A stretch of DNA of 6,939 nt from Paludibacteraceae bacterium (GTDB lineage Bacteria; Bacteroidota; Bacteroidia; Bacteroidales; Paludibacteraceae). This document shows, in pieces, positions 1 to 6,939 of the stretch. Below the pieces are notes generated by a model, which saw only the letters and a program-made list of their open reading frames with translations, was not told where the DNA came from and ran no database searches. The stretch lies in NCBI GenBank assembly GCA_017965125.1, contig JAGCQO010000091.1:1-6939 (forward strand). Direction: 5' to 3'. Numbering within the stretch: position 1 is the first letter of the stretch; every line of letters begins with the position of its first letter. Both the position numbers and the translations under genes were made by a program.

Positions 1-2
1 CG

Positions 3-254
3 TGGAATGAAGTGAAGCTTGCCGGAATCCAGGAGTATTTCAAGAAGCAATATCCGAACCTCGAGACAGAATATGCGTTGATAAAGGATTCGAATATTCT
101 GGAAGGTCTTGACAAGTTCGTCGAGGAGAAAAACATTGACGTCATCAGTCTTAACTCATACAAGCGTAATATTTTCTCAAGATTGTTTAATCCAAGCATT
201 GCTAGAAAAATGGTTTTCCATGCACGCACACCAATGTTGATTATGCATTCTTAG
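3..254 (+). CDS. Universal stress protein (Usp) family, C-terminal part; 5' end lies outside the window
   Basis: The frame is open from the left edge (codons from base 3 read W-N-E-V-K-L-A-G-I) and ends at a TAG at 252-254, so this is the last 83 or so residues of a longer protein. The GTG at 12 is an ordinary internal valine, not a start. The visible part resembles the end of Usp-fold proteins: an amphipathic helix (IQEYFKKQYP), a strand, a helix (ILEGLDKFVEEKNID), the strand VISLNSY, then a basic loop (YKRNIFSRLFNPSIARKMV) and the final strand TPMLIMHS. In the Usp family this last region carries the glycine-rich nucleotide loop; here the expected G-x-G pattern is absent (SYKRNIFSRL), so ATP binding is doubtful. 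Such proteins are cytoplasmic and linked to stress survival, with partners usually unknown. It converges on the TPR gene across a shared terminator. Family assignment is fairly confident; the exact role is unknown. Confidence 0.72.
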   Translation, partial: WNEVKLAGIQEYFKKQYPNLETEYALIKDSNILEGLDKFVEEKNIDVISLNSYKRNIFSRLFNPSIARKMVFHARTPMLIMHS

Positions 255-264
255 ATTTATGCTG

Positions 265-339
265 ATTAATTATGTTAAGTAGAGTTATCTCATCTTTTGG
301 GTAAATGAATTTCTCATAATTAATATTATGTTAAATAAG
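265..339. repeat. Imperfect AT-rich direct repeat with a small hairpin
   Basis: ATTAATTATGTTAAGTA (265-281) recurs as ATTAATATTATGTTAAATA (319-337), the second copy having a two-base insertion and one substitution. The second copy overlaps a 6-bp inverted repeat, CATAAT (315-320) and ATTATG (325-330), around a TAAT loop. It lies just after the Usp stop. In such AT-rich DNA this may be chance; no function can be assigned. Confidence 0.3.
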
Positions 340-405
340 TAAATCCAGAGTTTCTCGCACTCTTTCATTTGATTGATTTTGCTGGAACTTATGGATTATG
401 AAAAC

Positions 406-443
406 AAAAAAACTCCGATGCTAATTGCACCGGAGTTTTTTTT
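406..443. terminator. Bidirectional intrinsic terminator between the converging usp and TPR genes
   Basis: A run of seven A (406-412) is followed by CTCCG (413-417), an A/C mismatch (418 and 430), TGC (419-421), a TAATT loop (422-426), GCA (427-429), CGGAG (431-435) and eight T (436-443). The flanking A and T runs can pair to lengthen the stem. Read on the plus strand the T-run follows the hairpin and ends the usp transcript; read on the minus strand the A-run becomes the U-tract and ends the TPR/gyrA transcript, 19 bases past the TPR stop. The position between two convergent stops fits well. Confidence 0.9.
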
Positions 444-461
444 GATTCGCTTTATCGCGGA

Positions 462-1664
462 TTAATACATCGCTGCTCTTGTGTCCTTCATAAGCTTGTC
501 GTACTTGTTGAAGTTTGCATTGTCCTTGATGCTGTAATAATAGCTACGGAGTTTTGCGTAAACCTTGGCCAAGTTGTCAAGCAATGTCGCATCTGCAGAA
601 GATTTCATTGTTCTCGCCTTCTCTATGTATGTGATGGCCTCTTCGTAGTTTGAAACAAACAGCTGTCTTTCTGCCTTTGCTTTAGCTGGGTCTTTTCTTT
701 CTACGTTGATAGCTTCCTCATAGTGGTCGTCGCCCACCTGCTTCTTGTAGTCGCCGTATGCGTAAGTGATGTCGTAAGAGTCTGGCTTCATGCTCAAAGC
801 CTTCTTGTAATCGGCATCAGCAGCGGAACGAGTCTCGTAAGACAAGCCGTTGATGTTCGCTCTGACAAGGTAATAAACATAACTGTTTGGGTTCAGCTGA
901 ATCGCTTTGTCGAGCTTAGTCTTAGCCTGCTCTGTACGTCCAGCCCAGATGTCGTGCTGAAGCGTGTATGTGAGGAATGTTGGGTCTTCTGGATACTTCT
1001 TGTTAGCATCTACAGCGATTTTCTCTGCCTTGGCAGTGTCGCCAGAATTAAGAACCTCCGAATATACGCTTCTCAATGTGAGTTTGTAGTTCTCTGTTGC
1101 GTTGATGAACAATGAGTCGTTAGGATTCAGCTTCTCGTAACCCTTGAAAAGCTTGGTCTCTGGAAGGTTTGCAACATCAGCAAATACCCTATTTGCCTCT
1201 ATTACTTTGCCCTCCTGATAAAGGTTTGCGCCGTACTGGTTCAGATAATCCTTGTTGGCATAAACCTTTTTCACGATTTCGTTGTGGTACTTAACCTTAC
1301 CTTTTCTCTTAGGGTTGTTCTGGCTTTCGATTACGTCCAGCGAGTCTGCTACTATCCATGCTTTGTAAGCATTGTAAGCGGCTTCGCTCTGGATGTTCAC
1401 GTCAGGATTTTGAGGAGGAACCTGGAATCTCTTGTCTGCCTCAAATTCGAACTGCTTTGAATAAATGAGTCCTTTTGTGTACCAAACGTCAACGTCGTTT
1501 GCTGTCGCAGGGTTCTGTATTTCCTAATTTATTGTTCTTATGGATTTGGCGAAATCTGGAGTCTCGCCACCTGCTAACTTCTTGGCCTCCTTGATTTTTT
1601 CAACTTGTGAAAAAACGCTTGCTGCACTAAAAAGCATTGCCACGCAAATTGCAATTTTTTTCAT
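462..1664 (-). pseudogene. Secreted TPR-repeat protein, reading frame interrupted by one in-frame TAG at codon 47
   Basis: Reading from ATG at 1664 to TAA at 464-462 gives 401 codons in one frame, with a single TAG at 1526-1524. The start is well fixed: an in-frame TAA stands two codons upstream. Residues 1-20 form a Sec signal peptide (MKKIA, hydrophobic core, probable cleavage near VFS|Q), so the intact product would be exported, presumably to the periplasm. After the TAG the frame continues for 353 codons without another lesion. TPR-like helix pairs are seen at about 138-168, 197-228, 229-260 (KYPEDP.. AKTKLDKAIQLNP) and 261-294 (ADYKKALSMKPDS), with a less regular helical end (337-398, NYEEAITYIEKA). 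TPRs bind other proteins; the partner is unknown. The gene follows gyrA by 64 bases with no visible terminator and is probably co-transcribed with it. The TAG may be a recent CAG-to-TAG nonsense mutation, a sequencing error, or a read-through codon. The post-TAG part could start only at a GTG at 1400, which would lack the signal peptide. Confidence 0.8.
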
Positions 1665-1728
1665 GTCTTATGTTTTTTGTGGTTATTATCTGTGTTTTTC
1701 TCAAATAGTATGCCGCAAAACGCGTTTA

Positions 1729-4239
1729 CTATTCGTTGTTGTTCTCAATGGTGTTTTCTGCGTCGTCCACTACTCCATCGTTTTCCACTTCTTCTTCGTG
1801 GTCAACGACACAAACAGAAGCTATCTCGTCGTTCTGGTTTCTCTTGCCGAGGTTGATGAGCTTGACACCCTGTGTTGCTCTACCCATGACTCTGAGGCTT
1901 GCGACTGCGATTCTGATTGTCAGAGCCGACTTGTTTATTATCATCAAGTCGTTGTCGTCGGTCACAGACTTTATGGCAACGAGCTGTCCTGTCTTGTCGC
2001 TGATATTCAGTGTCTTGACGCCCTTTCCGCCACGGTTCGTGATTCTGTAATCGTCGATAGGCGAACGCTTTCCGTAGCCCTTCTCAGACACAACGAGAAC
2101 ATTGTTCTCAGTTTCTGGCTCTATGGCGATAACTCCGACAACTTCGTCGTCGTCGCCGTTCAGGAGCATACCTCTCACTCCGGTTGCTGTACGACCCATC
2201 TCACGAACCTTAGACTCGTTGAATCTCAGGGCCTTGCCGAACTTGTTGGCCATGATTATCTCGCTGTTTCCTGATGTCAGCAGCACTTCGATAACCTTGT
2301 CTCCTTCTCTCAGTCCGATGGCGATGACGCCGTTTGTTCTTGGTCTTGAGTATTCCTGCAGTCTTGTCTTCTTTATCACACCGTTCTGTGTGGCGAACAC
2401 GAGGAAGTGTGACGAGTTGAAGTCGCTGTCAAGCAGCTGCTTTGTGCTTATGTAAGCCGTTACAGCATCGTCCGACTCTATGTTCAAAAGGTTCTGTATC
2501 GCTCTACCCTTCTGTGTTTTGTTTCCTTCAGGTATCTCGTAAACCTTGAGCCAGTAGCAGCGTCCCTTCTGAGTGAAGAGAAGCAGTGTCTGGTGCATAG
2601 TCGCAGGATAGATGTGCTCGATGAAGTCGTCGTCGCGAGAGCTGCTGCCCTTCACTCCTACTCCGCCTCTGTGCTGCTCCTTGAACTCTGTCAGCGGCGT
2701 ACGCTTGATGTAGCCCATGTGTGATATAGTAATCACCATGTCGTCGTCGGCATAGAAGTCTTCGGCATTGAATTCCTCAGAAGCGTAAACGATTTCGGTC
2801 TTGCGCTCGTCGCCGTATTTCTCCTTTATCTCAATAAGCTCGTCCTTAACGATCTTCATCTGCAAATCGTTGTTTGCGAGAATCTCGTTGTACTTAGCTA
2901 TCATTTTCTGCAATTCCGCAAACTCGTTCTTGAGGTCATCGACAGCGAGGTTTGTCAACTGGCCGAGACGCATCTCAACGATTGCCTTAGCCTGCTCGTC
3001 GTCGAGTGTGAAGCGTTCCTTGAGGTTGTTTCTCGCCTCCTCCTGGTTCTTGGAGTTGCGGATTATCTTCACCACCTCGTCGATGTTATTGACTGCGATG
3101 ATCAATCCTTCGAGTATGTGGGCTCTCTTCTGCGCCTTTGCCAACTCGAACTTTGTTCTTCTGACTACGACGTTGTGTCTGTGGTCAACAAAGTGCTTGA
3201 TCATGTCCTTGAGTGTGAGCAGCTGAGGGCGTCCGTTCACAAGCGCGATGTTGTTCACGCTGAATGAAGACTGGAGCTGGCTGTTCTTGTAAAGGCGGTT
3301 GAGCACAACGTTGGCGTTGGCGTCCTTCTTTATCTCAATGACGATACGCATACCTGAACGGTCGGTCTCGTCGTTGATGCCGGAGATTCCCTCGACCTTC
3401 TGCGAGCGCACGAGGTTTGCGATTTCCTCGATCAGCTGTGCCTTATTAACAAGGTATGGGATTTCGGTTACGATGATTTTCTCTCTGCCGTTTGGCTCGG
3501 TCTCAATCTCGACCTTGGAACGCAAAGTCATGTGTCCCCTTCCGGTCTCGAATCCCGACTTCACGCCGGCGTATCCGTAGATTATGCCGCCAGTTGGGAA
3601 GTCTGGAGCCTTCACGTATTTCATCAGCCCTTCGGCGTCGATTTCTGGGTCGTCGATGTATGCGCATGTTCCGTCGATAACCTCGCTGAGGTTGTGAGGA
3701 GCGATGTTTGTCGCCATTCCGACAGCGATACCAGACGCTCCGTTAACGAGCAGGTTCGGTATTCTTGTTGGGAGCACTGTAGGCTCTTTGAGTGTCTCGT
3801 CGAAGTTGCTTTGGAAGTCAACAGTGTCCTTGTCGAGGTCAACGAGCATATCCTCGGCAATCTTTTTCAGTCTTGCCTCGGTGTAACGCATTGCTGCTGG
3901 GTCGTCGCCGTCCACAGAACCGAAGTTACCCTGGCCGTCAACCAGCGGATAACGCATAATCCAGTCCTGGGCAAGACGCGCCATGGTCAGATATACAGAA
4001 GAGTCGCCATGAGGATGGTATTTACCAAGCACCTCACCGACGATTCTCGCCGATTTCTTGGTCTCTTTTGTGGATGTGACACCCAACTCGTTCATTCCAT
4101 AAAGAACGCGTCTGTGCACTGGCTTCAAGCCGTCTCGCACGTCAGGCAGCGCTCTTTGGACAATGACGGACATGGAGTAGTCGATGTAAGAAGACTTCAT
4201 CTCCTTCTCGATGTCCACTTTCAAAATTCTGTCGTTCAT
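1729..4239 (-). CDS. gyrA: DNA gyrase subunit A
   Basis: This 836-residue protein is the breakage-reunion subunit of DNA gyrase, which with GyrB forms an A2B2 enzyme introducing negative supercoils using ATP. Length is close to the family norm (E. coli 875). The winged-helix domain spans about 26-140, with the DNA-cleaving tyrosine at Tyr119 ([10 protein letters not shown]); the conserved DNA-intercalating isoleucine is probably Ile171 ([13 protein letters not shown]). The tower and coiled-coil/C-gate follow to about 490, then the beta-pinwheel wrapping domain (about 495-810). The GyrA-box at 522-528 reads QHRGGVG against the consensus QRRGGRG. The tail from 814 is strongly acidic. In the quinolone region, Ser80 matches E. 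coli Ser83, but Leu84 stands where E. coli has Asp87. Start ATG 4239 is supported by an in-frame TAA three codons upstream and by N-terminal homology. The gene ends with tandem in-frame TAG-TAA. ParC is unlikely: a GyrA-box is present and the N-terminus matches GyrA of this phylum. Confidence 0.97.
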   Translation of the reverse strand: MNDRILKVDIEKEMKSSYIDYSMSVIVQRALPDVRDGLKPVHRRVLYGMNELGVTSTKETKKSARIVGEVLGKYHPHGDSSVYLTMARLAQDWIMRYPLVDGQGNFGSVDGDDPAAMRYTEARLKKIAEDMLVDLDKDTVDFQSNFDETLKEPTVLPTRIPNLLVNGASGIAVGMATNIAPHNLSEVIDGTCAYIDDPEIDAEGLMKYVKAPDFPTGGIIYGYAGVKSGFETGRGHMTLRSKVEIETEPNGREKIIVTEIPYLVNKAQLIEEIANLVRSQKVEGISGINDETDRSGMRIVIEIKKDANANVVLNRLYKNSQLQSSFSVNNIALVNGRPQLLTLKDMIKHFVDHRHNVVVRRTKFELAKAQKRAHILEGLIIAVNNIDEVVKIIRNSKNQEEARNNLKERFTLDDEQAKAIVEMRLGQLTNLAVDDLKNEFAELQKMIAKYNEILANNDLQMKIVKDELIEIKEKYGDERKTEIVYASEEFNAEDFYADDDMVITISHMGYIKRTPLTEFKEQHRGGVGVKGSSSRDDDFIEHIYPATMHQTLLLFTQKGRCYWLKVYEIPEGNKTQKGRAIQNLLNIESDDAVTAYISTKQLLDSDFNSSHFLVFATQNGVIKKTRLQEYSRPRTNGVIAIGLREGDKVIEVLLTSGNSEIIMANKFGKALRFNESKVREMGRTATGVRGMLLNGDDDEVVGVIAIEPETENNVLVVSEKGYGKRSPIDDYRITNRGGKGVKTLNISDKTGQLVAIKSVTDDNDLMIINKSALTIRIAVASLRVMGRATQGVKLINLGKRNQNDEIASVCVVDHEEEVENDGVVDDAENTIENNNE

Positions 4240-4413
4240 TATTAATTATTTAGTAAGATTCACATTATGATTTTTTCAGGCTGAAGCCCAAAAACGTGTA
4301 AATTTAGTGATTCTACTTTATTTAATGAAGCGAAAAATGAATTTTTTGCGGAAAAACACCGTTTATTTTTGATTTAAGACATTCTGGGAGTCTATAAAGG
4401 TGACTGCCGATTT
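4240..4413 (-). promoter_or_regulatory. AT-rich gyrA leader with a weak candidate promoter
   Basis: This 174-base gap between the ispE stop and the gyrA start is AT-rich. On the minus strand TAAATTTA (4306-4299) matches seven of eight positions of the Bacteroidota -7 element TAnnTTTG and would place the transcription start some 50 bases before gyrA. No convincing TTG element stands upstream of it. A very small hairpin (GGC-TTCA-GCC, 4288-4279) follows in the putative leader. No Shine-Dalgarno sequence precedes the ATG (AATAATTAATA), as is usual in this phylum. I see no small gene or riboswitch here. Promoter activity is inference. Confidence 0.3.
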
Positions 4414-4423
4414 TCAATCGAGC
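4406..4423 (-). other. Hairpin spanning the ispE stop codon
   Basis: In the ispE transcript GC(U)CGAUU pairs with AAUCGGC around a GAA loop: five perfect pairs, then two more after a one-base bulge. The UGA stop lies at the top of the stem and the loop. There is no proper U-tract downstream (ACCUUUAU only), so it is at best a weak terminator or a 3'-end stabiliser. Confidence 0.35.
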
Positions 4424-5274
4424 GTTTCGCAAAACACAAAATATGTGGGCATTTGCGATTTCACCCGTCCGAGAAGTTCGTTTTCGTCAGTCTCCTTGTC
4501 GAAGATTCCGAAGACCGATGCCCCAGAACCGCTCATGCACGCATACAGCGCGCCATCGGAGTATAATTGCTCTTTTATTTGCTTGATTGTCGGATGGGTC
4601 GTGAACACACTCTCCTCGAAATCGTTGACAAGATTACCCTTCCACTCCTCTATCGGTCTTTTAAGGATGTCGATGATTGACGCCTCCGTTTTTTTAGGCT
4701 TGCAGTTGGCGTAAGCCTCCTTTGTGGAGACGAAATCGTCGGATTTCACGATGATGATTTTGTAGCCGGACAAGTCTAATGACACTGGCGAGAAAATCTC
4801 CCCTCTTCCGGATGCGAATACAGGCTTATTGATTGTAAAGAACGCGCAGTCGCTGCCTAAAATAGCGGCTTTGTCGCAAATATCACTATCGCTGATGTTT
4901 AAGCCGAATTTCTTGTTTAATGCGGTGAGCATAAAGGCCGCATCAGCCGAACCGCCGCCGAGTCCCGCGCCCGAAGGGATGTTCTTCCTGAGCAATATGT
5001 CCAAAGCTGGAATCTTGTGGTCTTTCGCTATCAGATTGTACGCCTTGGTCACAAGATTGTCGTCTGGTGTGCCCTCGATTTTTATGCCTCCCATGTCAAG
5101 CGTGGTCTCCCCTGCTTCTTTCTCGTTGAACTCGATGATGTCGCATAGCCCCTTGACCGGATAGAACACCGTTTCTATGTTATGGTATCCGTCCTCTCTT
5201 TTGCTTACGATGTTCAGTCCGAGGTTTATCTTGGCGTTTGGAAATAGTATCACTGTTTCTTTGTTTTTATGCAT
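4414..5274 (-). CDS. ispE: 4-diphosphocytidyl-2-C-methyl-D-erythritol kinase
   Basis: This 286-residue cytoplasmic GHMP-family kinase phosphorylates the 2-hydroxyl of CDP-methylerythritol with ATP, the fourth step of the MEP route to IPP and DMAPP. Signature features are visible in order: the substrate-binding start FPNAKINLGLNI with the catalytic lysine at Lys15, the DGYHNIETVFYPV segment (28-40), the glycine-rich ATP loop IPSGAGLGGGSADAAF (99-114), the catalytic aspartate Asp142 in LGSDCAFF, and the C-terminal GHMP motif MSGSGASVFG (247-256). Length is normal for the family. ATG 5274 is preferred because an in-frame TGA lies ten codons upstream with no other ATG between. There is no Shine-Dalgarno sequence. 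It diverges from dnaB and precedes gyrA on the same strand by 174 bases. The organism therefore uses the MEP rather than the mevalonate pathway, as most Bacteroidales do. Confidence 0.96.
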   Translation of the reverse strand: MHKNKETVILFPNAKINLGLNIVSKREDGYHNIETVFYPVKGLCDIIEFNEKEAGETTLDMGGIKIEGTPDDNLVTKAYNLIAKDHKIPALDILLRKNIPSGAGLGGGSADAAFMLTALNKKFGLNISDSDICDKAAILGSDCAFFTINKPVFASGRGEIFSPVSLDLSGYKIIIVKSDDFVSTKEAYANCKPKKTEASIIDILKRPIEEWKGNLVNDFEESVFTTHPTIKQIKEQLYSDGALYACMSGSGASVFGIFDKETDENELLGRVKSQMPTYFVFCETLD

Positions 5275-5313
5275 TGTAATGCTCTGCTGTCGCAGGCGGT
5301 GTCACTTTCTTTG

Positions 5314-5321
5314 CGAAGATA
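5314..5321 (-). promoter_or_regulatory. Candidate -7 promoter element for ispE
   Basis: The minus strand reads TATCTTCG, seven of eight matches to the Bacteroidota -7 consensus TAnnTTTG, 40 bases before the ispE ATG in an otherwise AT-rich tract (AAAATATATATC). No clear TTG element is visible at the expected upstream distance. Position and match make it plausible but it is not tested. Confidence 0.4.
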
Positions 5322-5355
5322 TATATTTTAACTCCGTAATTAAAAAATGAAACAT

Positions 5356-5363
5356 TAAATTTG
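5356..5363 (+). promoter_or_regulatory. Candidate -7 promoter element for dnaB
   Basis: TAAATTTG is a full match to TAnnTTTG, 23 bases before the dnaB ATG, predicting a short leader of roughly 15-20 bases. The upstream TTG element is not evident. A small inverted repeat, TTTGC (5360-5364) and GCAAA (5369-5373), overlaps its end and could be chance or a small operator. Confidence 0.5.
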
Positions 5364-5386
5364 CGTTTGCAAAACACATTTTAGAT

Positions 5387-6925
5387 ATGCCACCCATCAG
5401 AAAACGTAAAAACGACAAGGAAAATGTGACTGTGCCTGCTTTTGAGGGCAAGCTTCCGCCACAGGCCTTAGACATGGAAAGAGCTGTCATCGGCGCCATG
5501 ATGATAGAAAGAGACGCTTATGACAAGGTCTGCGAGATTCTCAACCCGAACTCTTTTTATGACACTAAGCTTGGCAAGATTTACCAGGCGATAGTTGACC
5601 TTTCTGTCAAGGAGGAGCCTGTGGACCTGATGACGGTCAGCGAACAGCTGAAGAAGAACGGCACTTTCGAGGAGGTGGGCGGCGACATGGCGCTGATGAA
5701 CCTGACTGAGAATGTGGGCTCGGCGGCGCATATCGAATACCACGCGAGAATCGTGGCCGACAAGAACTTGGCGCGAGAGCTCATCCGCTTGTCGTCCGAC
5801 GTGCTTTCAAGCGCATACAACCCGGAGACGGACATCGACGAACTGATGAACTCCGCTGAAGGACGCCTTTTCGAGGTGTCGCAGAAGAACGTGAAGAAGG
5901 ATTTCGTGAAGGTCAGTTCCGTCATCACTGAGGCGCGACAGAGAATCGACGCGGCGGCGCAGCAGAAGGAAGGTATAAGCGGATTGGCAACAGGTTTCGA
6001 GAAACTGGACGAGATGACGGCCGGATGGCAGCCTTCCGACCTTATAATCATAGCGGCGCGTCCTGCTATGGGTAAGACGGCGTTTGTGCTTTCGATGGCG
6101 AAAAACATCGCTGTGGACATGGGACAGCCGGTCGGACTGTTCTCTCTTGAGATGAGCAACGTGCAGCTCACTAACCGTCTCATAAGCAATGTGTGCGAGA
6201 TTGACTCCAAAAACATAAAGACAGGACGACTCACCGGCGACGAATGGCGTCGTCTGGAGGAGAGAATCAAACTGCTCGAGGATGCGAAGCTTTACCTCGA
6301 CGACACTCCGAGCCTTTCGGTCTTCGAACTCAGAACCAAAGCCCGCCGACTCGTCAAGGAGTACGGCGTGAAGCTCATAATCATCGACTACTTGCAGCTG
6401 ATGAACGCCAACGGAATGAACTTCGGAAGCCGTGAGCAGGAGGTCAGCACTATATCGCGTTCGCTCAAGGGACTTGCCAAGGAACTGGACATTCCGATCA
6501 TTGCCCTATCGCAGCTCAACCGTAGCGTAGAGAGCCGTGTGGGAGCAGCGGACAAAGGCAAGGGCGCTCGTCCGCAGCTTAGCGACCTCCGTGAGTCGGG
6601 AGCCATCGAGCAGGACGCCGACATGGTTTGCTTCATCCACCGTCCGGAGTACTACAAGATTTACGAGGACGAAAAGGGTGAGTCTCTGCAGGGAATCGCC
6701 GAAATCATCATCGCTAAGCATCGTAACGGTGCTGTGGGCGACGTCAGACTGCGTTTCCGCGGAGAAATGGCCAAGTTCATGAACCTGACCGACGAGAGCT
6801 ACAGCTTCGGTTACGACAACAGCACTTACGCCGATTCGCGACTGAACAACAGGACTTCCGCGCCTTCGGTGTCTGCTGGCGGCGACGATGTGTTGGCTTC
6901 GCAATCCGACAAAGTTCCTTTCTAA
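5387..6925 (+). CDS. dnaB: Replicative DNA helicase DnaB
   Basis: This 512-residue protein is the hexameric helicase that encircles the lagging-strand template and unwinds DNA at the fork using ATP, while recruiting DnaG primase. The DnaB N-terminal helical domain covers about 24-125 (PPQALDMERAVIGAMM); a linker follows, then the RecA-like domain (about 195-465). Visible motifs are Walker A ARPAMGKT (224-231), the catalytic glutamate Glu255 in SLEM, Walker B LIIIDYLQL with Asp334, the SQLNR motif (375-379), SDLRESGAIEQDAD (399-412) and the arginine-finger segment AKHRNGAVGDVRL with Arg446. No intein interrupts it. Residues 470-512 form a low-complexity Asn/Ser-rich tail ending SDKVPF, which resembles an SSB C-terminus. 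The start is secure: an in-frame TGA lies 13 codons upstream and there is no other ATG between. It diverges from ispE. The terminator lies beyond the window. Confidence 0.97.
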   Translation: MPPIRKRKNDKENVTVPAFEGKLPPQALDMERAVIGAMMIERDAYDKVCEILNPNSFYDTKLGKIYQAIVDLSVKEEPVDLMTVSEQLKKNGTFEEVGGDMALMNLTENVGSAAHIEYHARIVADKNLARELIRLSSDVLSSAYNPETDIDELMNSAEGRLFEVSQKNVKKDFVKVSSVITEARQRIDAAAQQKEGISGLATGFEKLDEMTAGWQPSDLIIIAARPAMGKTAFVLSMAKNIAVDMGQPVGLFSLEMSNVQLTNRLISNVCEIDSKNIKTGRLTGDEWRRLEERIKLLEDAKLYLDDTPSLSVFELRTKARRLVKEYGVKLIIIDYLQLMNANGMNFGSREQEVSTISRSLKGLAKELDIPIIALSQLNRSVESRVGAADKGKGARPQLSDLRESGAIEQDADMVCFIHRPEYYKIYEDEKGESLQGIAEIIIAKHRNGAVGDVRLRFRGEMAKFMNLTDESYSFGYDNSTYADSRLNNRTSAPSVSAGGDDVLASQSDKVPF

Positions 6926-6939
6926 ACGAACAAAAACAA

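Noticed and set aside
391..465. A 24-codon frame (ATG at 391) running through the terminator
   Set aside because: It is read through the terminator hairpin and T-run and overlaps the TPR stop; it starts with no promoter or conserved context. An 8-codon frame from ATG 398 is rejected for the same reason.
462..1400. A 312-codon gene starting at GTG 1400 inside the TPR region
   Set aside because: This GTG is an internal valine codon of a longer frame that runs back to a proper ATG and signal peptide at 1664, broken only by one TAG. Nothing before the GTG looks like a start region.
1718..1727. Perfect 10-base palindrome AAACGCGTTT just after the gyrA stop
   Set aside because: No loop, no second copy and no T-tract; a single 10-base palindrome is unremarkable at this scale.
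1540..4245. Long plus-strand open frames at 1540-2274 and 3532-4245 opposite gyrA
   Set aside because: They run antisense to the strongly conserved gyrA and have unusual Ser/Val/Cys/His-rich composition with no recognisable domains; they are shadows of its codon usage.
1500..5296. The 12-mer TGCTGTCGCAGG found at 1500-1511 and 5285-5296
   Set aside because: One or a few shared 12-mers are expected by chance in a window of about 7 kb, and the flanks do not match.
5581..6270. A 229-codon minus-strand open frame inside dnaB
   Set aside because: It is antisense to the conserved DnaB coding sequence and is Ser-rich with no family features.
5387..6925. Possible intein or frameshift in dnaB
   Set aside because: All helicase motifs run at normal spacing in one frame and total length is within the usual range, so there is no insertion or break.
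1..6939. Mobile element, CRISPR array, tRNA or other RNA gene
   Set aside because: The gaps total only about 560 bases and show no regular repeats, terminal inverted repeats, cloverleaf or transposase/integrase coding.

Overview
The window looks like a chromosomal housekeeping segment from a member of the Bacteroidota, most likely order Bacteroidales. I infer this from the family flavour of GyrA, DnaB, IspE and the universal stress protein. The starts also lack Shine-Dalgarno sequences, and TAnnTTTG-like promoter elements stand in the AT-rich gaps. There is no mobile element, CRISPR array, tRNA or rRNA that I can see.

Layout from left to right: (1) the 3' end of a universal stress protein gene on the plus strand (to 254); (2) a 207-base AT-rich gap holding a hairpin terminator with an A-tract on one side and a T-tract on the other, so it can serve both converging transcripts; (3) on the minus strand, a gene for a secreted TPR-repeat protein (1664 down to 462) that is intact except for one in-frame TAG at codon 47; (4) gyrA, DNA gyrase subunit A, minus strand (4239 down to 1729); (5) a 174-base AT-rich leader; (6) ispE, an isoprenoid precursor kinase, minus strand (5274 down to 4414); (7) a 112-base divergent promoter region; (8) dnaB, the replicative helicase, plus strand (5387 to 6925), complete with its stop. 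No gene-free stretch exceeds 300 bases.

The three minus-strand genes lie in the order ispE, gyrA, TPR. gyrA and the TPR gene are 64 bases apart with no clear terminator between them and are probably co-transcribed. ispE may feed into the same transcript or be separate. ispE and dnaB diverge from a shared intergenic region. GyrA and DnaB both act at the replication fork, DnaB unwinding the template and gyrase removing the positive supercoils. IspE belongs to the MEP pathway and has no direct functional link to them.

I found no undescribed multi-gene system here. The points most worth a second look are the amber codon in the TPR gene, the leucine at the quinolone-contact position of GyrA normally held by an acidic residue, and an SSB-like acidic/Pro-Phe C-terminus on DnaB.
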